This document shows positions 1-4,927 of a stretch of 6,393 bases of DNA, piece by piece. A program made the position numbers and the translations under genes. Within the stretch, counting starts at the first letter, position 1, and every line of letters begins with the position of its first letter. The notes beneath the pieces were generated by a model. It saw only the letters and a program-made list of their open reading frames with translations. It was not told the DNA's origin and ran no database searches. The DNA comes from Opitutales bacterium (GTDB lineage: Bacteria > Verrucomicrobiota > Verrucomicrobiia > Opitutales > T3Sed10-336), in assembly GCA_007132315.1 (NCBI GenBank), contig SLOW01000306.1, positions 1 through 6,393 of the forward strand, given 5' to 3'.

Positions 1-48
1 CTCGCCGACGCCGCGCGCAAGATCGTCGATCTCGTTTCCGGCAAATAA
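1..48 (+). CDS. sucC: Succinyl-CoA ligase (ADP-forming) beta subunit, C-terminal end only
   Basis: An open frame runs from the window edge to a TAA at 46-48 and encodes LADAARKIVDLVSGK. The fragment is too short to identify alone. Its position 15 bases before sucD, on the same strand, and its helical C-terminal character fit the end of SucC, which almost always precedes sucD. SucC would carry the ATP-grasp nucleotide-binding part of the heterodimeric or heterotetrameric enzyme. The identification is an inference from context. Confidence 0.75.
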   Translation, partial: LADAARKIVDLVSGK

Positions 49-63
49 GGGACTCGCAAGACC

Positions 64-948
64 ATGAGCATACTCGTCAACAAGGACACCCGTCTGTTGG
101 TGCAGGGGATTACCGGAAAAGCCGGCGGCTTTCACGCCAAACAGTGTCTCGACTACGGAACCGACATTGTGGCCGGCGTCACCCCCGGTCGCGGCGGCGA
201 GCGTTTCGAGGACAAGGTGCCGGTGTTCGACACCGTGACTGAGGCCGTAAGCGAGACCGGCGCGAACGCGTCCGCCATTTTCGTGCCGCCGGCCTTTGCG
301 GCGGATTCGATCCTGGAGGCGATCGACGCGGAGATTCCTCTGGTGGTCTGTATCACCGAGGGCATTCCAGTACGCGACATGACCGAGGTCAAAGCGCGGC
401 TTGACCGGAGCAACACCCGCCTGATCGGCCCCAACTGTCCGGGGATTATCACGCCCGGCGCCTGCAAGATCGGCATCATGCCGGGCTATATCCACAAACC
501 CGGCAAAGTCGGCGTGGTGTCCCGGTCCGGCACGCTCACCTACGAAGCCGTCTGGCAACTCACCTCGCTCGGACACGGTCAATCGACCTGCATTGGCATC
601 GGCGGCGATCCGGTCAGCGGAACCAGCCACACCGACGCGCTCAAACTGTTTAACGAAGACCCGGACACGGACGCGCTCATCCTGATCGGCGAGATCGGCG
701 GCACGGCCGAGGAGGAAGCCGCCGCTTACATCCGCGATCACGTCAAGAAACCGGTCGCCGCCTTCATCGCCGGCGCCACCGCCCCTCCCGGCCGCCGGAT
801 GGGCCACGCCGGCGCCATCGTTTCGGGCGGCAGCGGCACGGCCGAGGCCAAGATCGCGGCGCTCGAGGAAGCCGGCGTCGCGGTTGCGGAGACGCCGTCG
901 CACATGGCTGAGGCTCTGTTGCGGGTTTACAAAGGACAAGCGAAATGA
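64..948 (+). CDS. sucD: Succinyl-CoA ligase (ADP-forming) alpha subunit
   Basis: This is the catalytic subunit of succinyl-CoA synthetase, the TCA-cycle enzyme that converts succinyl-CoA, phosphate and ADP to succinate, CoA and ATP in the cytoplasm. The 294-residue length is close to the family norm (about 290). An N-terminal CoA-binding Rossmann domain shows QGITGKAGGFH at residues 14-24. GPNCPGIITP (122-131) and SRSGTLTYE (153-161) are standard family motifs. The phosphohistidine is His248 in GHAGAIVSGGSGTAEAK. The C-terminal flavodoxin-like ligase domain contains GEIGGTAEEEAAAYI (209-223). The start at 64 follows sucC by 15 bases, which is normal for a sucCD operon, although the Shine-Dalgarno sequence is weak (GGGA at 49-52). 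The stop overlaps the start of the next gene (ATGA at 945-948), implying translational coupling. All expected motifs are intact. Confidence 0.97.
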   Translation: MSILVNKDTRLLVQGITGKAGGFHAKQCLDYGTDIVAGVTPGRGGERFEDKVPVFDTVTEAVSETGANASAIFVPPAFAADSILEAIDAEIPLVVCITEGIPVRDMTEVKARLDRSNTRLIGPNCPGIITPGACKIGIMPGYIHKPGKVGVVSRSGTLTYEAVWQLTSLGHGQSTCIGIGGDPVSGTSHTDALKLFNEDPDTDALILIGEIGGTAEEEAAAYIRDHVKKPVAAFIAGATAPPGRRMGHAGAIVSGGSGTAEAKIAALEEAGVAVAETPSHMAEALLRVYKGQAK

Positions 949-1619
949 ACAGCTATCAAAACCCGTTTCAATCCGCAGCGGAGGGCTCGGAGCCGAGCCC
1001 TCCGCAGGTACCCGAAAGCGCGCCTCTCATGCCGCGGGTGGGGGCGTTCGCGGCCGATTGTTTCGCCATCCTCGTTCTGTTCTTCATCGCGAATTTCATC
1101 ATCTTCAGCCAGAACCCGCACATCACGGAAGAGCTGGAGGAATTCTCGGAGGAAATGCGCACTTATCAGGAGCAGGTACGCGAGGCCAACGGAACGCAGG
1201 AGGAATTCGGTCCGCCGCCGGAACCCTCCGAGGAGGCGCAACGCATGATCCAGATCACTTACGCCGTATCACTCGGATTGGTGTTGGTGTACTTTGTTCT
1301 GGGCGAGTTCTTCACCAAAGGCGCTTCTCCGGGAAAACTCCTTTTCCGGCTGCGCGTGGTCCGGACCGACCCGGGAGTGCGGGGCGATCCGCTGGCTCTG
1401 AGCGCCACCATGCTCCGTTCCGTGATCAAGGCGATCTCCCTCGCCCTGGCCATGACGATGCAGCCGCTCATGCTGCTCCTGCTGTTTAATTACCTGTTTG
1501 CCTTCTTTAACCAAGATCGCCGTGCCGTCCACGACCTCCTGGCGCGCACCAAGGTGGTCGTCACCCCGGGGCCGTACAGCCATGAGCACCAAGCCACTCC
1601 CCAGAATCCTCCTGATTGA
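945..1619 (+). CDS. RDD family integral membrane protein
   Basis: A 224-residue membrane protein with the RDD-family signature. The first helix (about 34-54) begins RVGAFAADCF, with Arg31 and Asp38 in the R-x-x-A-x-x-x-D pattern. A second helix lies at about 104-123 and is followed by TKGASPGKLLFRLRVV, the typical GxSxGK loop. A hydrophobic region at about 155-188 ends in DRRAVHDLLARTKVV (191-205), the classical RDD C-terminal motif. Residues 60-100, between helices 1 and 2, form an unusually acidic hydrophilic loop rich in Glu. The N-terminal 29 residues are polar and Pro/Ser-rich. The start is supported by AAAGGA at 931-936, eight bases upstream, and by the ATGA overlap with sucD. RDD proteins have no general assigned function; some have been linked to ion or solute transport, so no substrate is proposed. 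The 3' end overlaps the kinase-like gene by 38 bases. Confidence 0.9.
   Translation: MNSYQNPFQSAAEGSEPSPPQVPESAPLMPRVGAFAADCFAILVLFFIANFIIFSQNPHITEELEEFSEEMRTYQEQVREANGTQEEFGPPPEPSEEAQRMIQITYAVSLGLVLVYFVLGEFFTKGASPGKLLFRLRVVRTDPGVRGDPLALSATMLRSVIKAISLALAMTMQPLMLLLLFNYLFAFFNQDRRAVHDLLARTKVVVTPGPYSHEHQATPQNPPD
978..1005. repeat. Perfect 13-bp inverted repeat inside the start of the RDD gene
   Basis: The arms GCGGAGGGCTCGG (978-990) and CCGAGCCCTCCGC (993-1005) are exact reverse complements separated by AG. The innermost pair must open to allow a four-base loop, so the RNA would form a roughly 12-bp, very GC-rich hairpin about 30 bases after the sucD stop. It is read as codons 12-21 of the RDD protein (A-E-G-S-E-P-S-P-P-Q). 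No T-run follows, so it is not a standard intrinsic terminator. It could limit expression of the downstream genes, stabilise the sucCD message, or be a REP-like palindrome captured in frame. Confidence 0.8.
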
Positions 1620-2646
1620 AGACCCGGACAGCGGAGACCCCGGCCTGGTGGCCGCCCTGGAAGCCGATGCACTACACGTGATCCTCGCGGATTCCGCAGC
1701 GGATCCAGCGGAAATCGCCTCCCTGAAAGATGCGGACCTGATCCTGGTCGATGCCCGAAACAGCCGGGAGAGGCTGGAACCGCTACTGGCCGGGAACCCG
1801 GCTTCCGGGAATCCCGCTTTCCTGGCTCTGGTGTCCCCGGACACCGCCGAAGGGTCCCGCCCGGATGGGGAAGTTCTGGCTTCCCCCGGCGACACCGGCG
1901 CCGTCATCGCGCACATCCGCCGCCACCTGCGGCTGTGCGAATTGGAACGGGAGAATCGGGAACTGCGGGAAAAACTGGACGAAATCCGGCCGCACGCCTC
2001 AATCGGTTCGCTGGCCGACAGCGTGGCGCACAACCTGAACAACGTGCTCGGAATCGTGTTCGGCTACATGCATCTGATCAAGAGGCATCACGACAAGCCG
2101 GATTCGGTTCTCAAACACCACGCCGGTCTTGAGAAGGCCGTCAACAAACTGACCGAGATGGTTCGCCGTTTCGGAGAAACCGCCCGGGAATCCCATGCAG
2201 AGCCGGAGCCCGCCGGCGTCGGCGAGATCCTGCGGCGCTCCGTGAAGCGCTTCCGTCTCGAACTCGACATCGAACGGGATTTTCCGTTCACCGTCGAACC
2301 GGCCGACCTGACCATGAACACGCGTGCCAACGAGGCGGAGGACGCGTTGGTCGGGCTGCTCAAGAACGCCTGGGAAAGTTATGGCGAGAGACCGGCCGCC
2401 GAGCGAAGCATTGAAATCCGGGCCGACGCCGACGCCGAACACGTCAGGATCCGCATCCGCGACCACGGCGGCGGCCTGGACGAGGAGATCGTCCCGGTGA
2501 TGTTCGAGCCCTTCACCAGCACCCGGAACGCGGACGGCCTGGGGTTGCCGGTCGCCCGGCGTTGCTTCCGCAACCTCGGCGGCGATCTGTTCATTTCCGA
2601 ACCCGAGGACGGGGGCGTCCTCGTTGAAATCCGGCACCCGCGCTGA
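1582..2646 (+). CDS. Soluble receiver-like/histidine kinase hybrid protein
   Basis: A 354-residue cytoplasmic two-component protein with no membrane segment. Residues 8-116 resemble a response-regulator receiver: RILLIED (acidic pair Glu13-Asp14) and ILVDAR, with Asp57 in the phospho-acceptor position. The Lys expected in the late K-P motif is replaced in LASPGD (99-104), so the receiver looks degenerate. A heptad-like charged helix (117-135) leads to the H-box SLADSVAHNLNNVLG, with His150. The HATPase_c domain has an N-box LLKNAWES (Asn262), a G1 box DHGGG (294-298), the F-box FEPFTSTR (308-315) and a G2 box GLGL (319-322). The H-N-L-N-N form resembles the NtrB-like HxxNN kinases, but H+1 is Asn, not Asp/Glu. 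I chose ATG 1582 because the protein then begins directly at the first receiver strand. A longer in-frame TTG start at 1498 lies deep in the RDD gene. No clear Shine-Dalgarno precedes 1582; coupling to the overlapping RDD gene is likely. The signal and partner are unknown. Confidence 0.88.
   Translation: MSTKPLPRILLIEDPDSGDPGLVAALEADALHVILADSAADPAEIASLKDADLILVDARNSRERLEPLLAGNPASGNPAFLALVSPDTAEGSRPDGEVLASPGDTGAVIAHIRRHLRLCELERENRELREKLDEIRPHASIGSLADSVAHNLNNVLGIVFGYMHLIKRHHDKPDSVLKHHAGLEKAVNKLTEMVRRFGETARESHAEPEPAGVGEILRRSVKRFRLELDIERDFPFTVEPADLTMNTRANEAEDALVGLLKNAWESYGERPAAERSIEIRADADAEHVRIRIRDHGGGLDEEIVPVMFEPFTSTRNADGLGLPVARRCFRNLGGDLFISEPEDGGVLVEIRHPR
1792..1821 (+). repeat. Short imperfect tandem duplication (2 x 15 bp) in the kinase gene
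   Basis: Two adjacent 15-base units, gggaacccggcttcc and gggaatcccgctttc, match at 12 of 15 positions and encode GNPAS then GNPAF (residues 71-80). The duplication lies between the putative third and fourth strands of the degenerate receiver domain. It may be a local replication-slippage event. Confidence 0.5.
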
Positions 2647-2715
2647 CCGCCAGCCGGTTCGACGGTGCGAATTTGCTTTGATCCGCGGCTCTTTAAACCA
2701 ATACTGGAGCGGATC

Positions 2716-3729
2716 ATGAGCAAACAGATCAAGGACGGATTTCCCGGCACGGTGGGCAACACCCCGCTGATTCGACTGAAAACCCTCTCCGAAGTCACCG
2801 GCTGCAACATTCTCGGCAAAGCGGAGTTTCTCAATCCCGGTGGATCGGTGAAGGACCGCGCGGCCATGGGCATCATCGAGGACGCGGAAACCCGCGGTCT
2901 GCTCAAACCCGGCGGCACCATCGTCGAGGGCACCGCCGGCAACACCGGCATCGGGCTGTCCCTGGTCGGCAACGCCAAGGGGTACCGCACCATCATCGTC
3001 ATTCCCGACACCCAGTCGCAGGAAAAAATCAACCTGCTGCGCGCCATCGGCGCCGATGTCCGTCCGGTCCCGGCCGCACCCTACACGGATCCGAACAACT
3101 ACAACCACATCGCCCGCCGCCTGGCGGAGGAAACGGAAAACGCCTTCTGGGCGAATCAGTTCGATAACACCGCCAACCGCGATTACCACGCCCGGACCAC
3201 CGGGCCGGAAATTTACGAACAAACCGGGGGCGAGGTCTCCGCCTTCGTGGCGGCGGTCGGTACCGGCGGCACCCTGGCCGGCGCGACGCGGGCGTTAAAG
3301 GAACGCAACCCCAAGGTCCTCGGCGTCTGTGCCGATCCCTACGGTGCCGCCATGTGGTCCTGGTTCAAACACGGTCACCTCGACATCGACGACGGCGACT
3401 CGGTCTCCGAGGGCATCGGCCAGGGGCGTGTGACCGAGAACATCAAGTCCGCGCCCATCGACCAGGCGTACCGGATTCACGACAGCGTCATGATCAAGAT
3501 GCTGTACCACCTGCTGCTCAAGGAGGGTCTGTTCCTCGGGGCCTCGTCCGCGATCAACGTCTGCGGTGCGGTGAAGCTCGCTTTGGAAAGAGGCCCCGGA
3601 CAGGTCATCACCACGATCCTCTGCGACGACGGCCAACGCTACCTGTCCCGGCTCTACAATCCGGAATGGCTGCAGGAGGAAAACCTCGATCCCGCACACG
3701 AGAATCTCGATTTCATCCACGAAATCTAA
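2716..3729 (+). CDS. PLP-dependent cysteine synthase family protein (CysK-like)
   Basis: A 337-residue fold-type II PLP enzyme of the cysteine synthase/cystathionine beta-synthase family. It probably makes L-cysteine from an activated serine (O-acetylserine) and sulfide in the cytoplasm. It opens with TVGNTPLIRL (12-21). The Schiff-base lysine is Lys46 in NPGGSVKDRA. The substrate loop is EGTAGNTGIGL (71-81) and the PLP-phosphate loop is VGTGGTLAG (181-189). NQFDNTANRDYH (147-158) and GIGQGRVTEN are also family-typical. The TAGNTG form, the PNNY segment (126-129) and the CDDGQRYLSRLYNPEW end resemble the longer subgroup common in alphaproteobacteria and fungi rather than E. coli CysK. ATG 2716 is preferred to an in-frame start at 2665, because GGAG (2706-2709) lies six bases before it and the family N-terminus fits. 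No CBS or ACT domain is present. A cystathionine beta-synthase or another beta-replacement activity cannot be excluded. No sulfur genes adjoin it. Confidence 0.92.
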   Translation: MSKQIKDGFPGTVGNTPLIRLKTLSEVTGCNILGKAEFLNPGGSVKDRAAMGIIEDAETRGLLKPGGTIVEGTAGNTGIGLSLVGNAKGYRTIIVIPDTQSQEKINLLRAIGADVRPVPAAPYTDPNNYNHIARRLAEETENAFWANQFDNTANRDYHARTTGPEIYEQTGGEVSAFVAAVGTGGTLAGATRALKERNPKVLGVCADPYGAAMWSWFKHGHLDIDDGDSVSEGIGQGRVTENIKSAPIDQAYRIHDSVMIKMLYHLLLKEGLFLGASSAINVCGAVKLALERGPGQVITTILCDDGQRYLSRLYNPEWLQEENLDPAHENLDFIHEI

Positions 3730-3818
3730 TCCGTACCGTTCACGCTGCCATTAGCCTTGCTGTACGCGGAAAGGACGCGAATGGGTCACCGGCCTGCGCG
3801 TCGGGATCGCAATAAGCA

Positions 3819-3839
3819 GCGCCGTTCTTCAGACGGCGC
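3819..3839 (-). terminator. Hairpin between convergent genes, probable terminator of the eboC-like gene
   Basis: GCGCCGT (3819-3825) and ACGGCGC (3833-3839) form a perfect 7-bp stem with a seven-base loop. Read on the - strand it starts 18 bases after the eboC stop and is followed by TGCTTATTGC, a weak T-rich tail. On the + strand there is no T-run. It lies in the 128-base gap (3730-3857) between the CysK-like and eboC-like genes, which otherwise shows no gene. Confidence 0.5.
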
Positions 3840-3857
3840 GTCGAACGCACGGATCGC

Positions 3858-4769
3858 TCACGTCACCGCGAACCTGCGGGCCAACAGGCGTGAAACCGGG
3901 AGCAGGGTCAGCACGACCAGGCCGGTCTGCCACCCGGCGAAACCGGCGGCCAGGGCGGCGTTGAGGACGATGAGGGAAAGGACGCCCGCTTTGACCGCCT
4001 TCCCGATGTTGGACGGAGCCGGATCGCGGAGCGCTCCGAGTACCGGTGGCACGACGAGGGCGGCCAGAAGCAGAAGAAAGGGCAAGGCGTCGAGTATCCG
4101 GTAGTGCTCCGAAGCGGCCGCGAGAATGGGCGGAACGGCCATCACTGCCAGCAGCAGAGCCAGGGAAACCGTCCCGCTCCGATGGCCTCCGCCGTGAACC
4201 TCGCCCCGGCTGAGGGTGGTGACGGCGGCAATGTACGGCACCGGCAAGAGCGCCAGCGGCCACCACGGGGCAAGCAGAGCCGGCGAGGAGCTTATGCCGA
4301 GCAGAAGGTTGCCGCCCCGGCAGGCGCCCATCACAACCGGACCCGCCAAGGCGTGGTGTTTGGCGCGGGCGTTGTAAAGCAACGCCCCGCCGGCGATTCC
4401 GGCGGCGATCCAGGCGCTCGCTCCCCCGGCGGTCGCGGCGAGGGCGATTCCGCCGGTCAGGAGGCCCCCCCCCCACAGCGCGGCGCCCCGCCGGGAGATG
4501 CGGCCCGATGGAATGGGGCGTTCGGGTCGCTCCCGCGCGTCCAGGCCGGCGTCGCAGACGTCGTTGAACGTGATGCCGCCGGCGTAGAGGCAGGCGGACG
4601 CCGCCAGCAGCCAACCGAGGGTGCCGGTCGCGACAGCTGTCCCCTCGGCGAAGGACACGGCGAACCCGCCCGCCACTGCAGCGCCGGCGAGGACGTCGGC
4701 GAACGCCGTCAACGTGTTGGGCGGCCGGATCAATTCCAGGCAGGCCCGTAATGTCCGGTGCCGGAACAT
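3858..4769 (-). CDS. eboC: EboC-like UbiA-superfamily membrane prenyltransferase
   Basis: A 303-residue polytopic membrane protein with about eight hydrophobic segments, matching the UbiA superfamily, which transfers prenyl groups from isoprenyl diphosphates to small acceptors in the membrane. It starts LELIRPPNTLTAFADVLAG (11-29). The first Asp-rich motif is intact: NDVCDAGLD (69-77), followed by RERPERPIPSGRIS (79-92). YNARAK (132-137) and MGACRGGNLLLG (147-158) are also present. The second Asp-rich motif of ordinary UbiA enzymes is not seen; the matching stretch reads TLSRGEVHGGGHRSG (185-199). These features, and the neighbouring EboD-type gene, point to EboC of the ebo cluster, shown in Nostoc punctiforme to be needed to deliver a scytonemin precursor to the periplasm. 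The acceptor is unknown. ATG at 4769 is used; an in-frame TTG at 4784 with a GGGATGAG stretch upstream is an alternative start. A G10 run codes W99-G102. Confidence 0.85.
   Translation of the reverse strand: MFRHRTLRACLELIRPPNTLTAFADVLAGAAVAGGFAVSFAEGTAVATGTLGWLLAASACLYAGGITFNDVCDAGLDARERPERPIPSGRISRRGAALWGGGLLTGGIALAATAGGASAWIAAGIAGGALLYNARAKHHALAGPVVMGACRGGNLLLGISSSPALLAPWWPLALLPVPYIAAVTTLSRGEVHGGGHRSGTVSLALLLAVMAVPPILAAASEHYRILDALPFLLLLAALVVPPVLGALRDPAPSNIGKAVKAGVLSLIVLNAALAAGFAGWQTGLVVLTLLPVSRLLARRFAVT
4465..4474. repeat. Ten-base C/G homopolymer inside the eboC-like gene
   Basis: Ten consecutive C on the + strand (G10 on the coding strand) encode Trp99-Gly-Gly-Gly102 of the prenyltransferase. 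The reading frame is intact at this length, but a gain or loss of one base would truncate the protein after about a third of its length. Tracts like this are known slippage sites for phase variation, and also frequent sequencing-error sites. Confidence 0.85.
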
Positions 4770-4927
4770 GGGATTATCGAACAACGGTTCTCATCCCAAC
4801 GATCTCAATCAGCGTGCCATGTCTGGTGCAACGTGAATTCGTACTCCGCTCCGGCTCGGGACTTGTGCCGGGCTGGCGGGAGGCGTAGGTTCGAGCGTTT
4901 CGGGCATTTTGCCGGACGGTATTGTTT
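4770..4927. promoter_or_regulatory. Divergent intergenic region between eboC-like and eboD-like genes
   Basis: These 158 bases separate two divergent start codons and must hold the promoter(s) of both genes, unless transcription enters from outside. I see no good sigma-70 promoter on either strand. The best candidate is the sigma-54-like site at 4804-4819 reading towards eboC. GGA at 4914-4916 is the only possible Shine-Dalgarno for eboD, 11 bases before ATG 4928 or 5 bases before an in-frame TTG at 4922. No ORF that looks real lies here. Confidence 0.6.
4804..4819 (-). promoter_or_regulatory. Sigma-54-like promoter candidate for eboC
   Basis: Read on the - strand this is TGGCACG-CTGA-TTGAG. 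The known sigma-54 consensus is TGGCACG-N4-TTGCW. The -24 element and the spacing are exact, but the highly conserved C of the -12 GC is A here, which normally weakens the site strongly. Transcription would start near 4793, giving a leader of about 24 bases before ATG 4769. This may be chance. Confidence 0.25.

Noticed and set aside
2647..2715. A riboswitch or clear promoter before the cysteine synthase gene
   Set aside because: The gap is only 69 bases. I see only weak -35/-10 resemblance (TTGCTT and TAAACC, 15 bases apart) and no conserved leader structure.
1999..3222. Long - strand ORF (407 codons) opposite the kinase and cysteine synthase genes
   Set aside because: It covers the antisense of two well-supported genes and its gap, and its translation is repetitive in Val/Gly/Asp/Arg with no known motif. 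Such antisense frames are common in GC-rich DNA.
3828..3837. TTCAGACGGC, the reverse complement of the Neisseria 10-base DNA uptake sequence, within the hairpin at 3819-3839
   Set aside because: Only one copy is present and nothing else here suggests Neisseriaceae. A single 10-mer in a hairpin can arise by chance.
4104..4751. + strand ORF (215 codons) opposite the eboC-like gene
   Set aside because: Its translation is low-complexity Gly/Arg/Ala without motifs, while the - strand frame gives a clear polytopic UbiA-type protein.
4771..4795. GATAAT (4772-4777, - strand) with TTGGGA upstream, as a sigma-70 promoter for eboC
   Set aside because: The spacing is only 15 bases, and transcription would begin inside the ATG-started reading frame.
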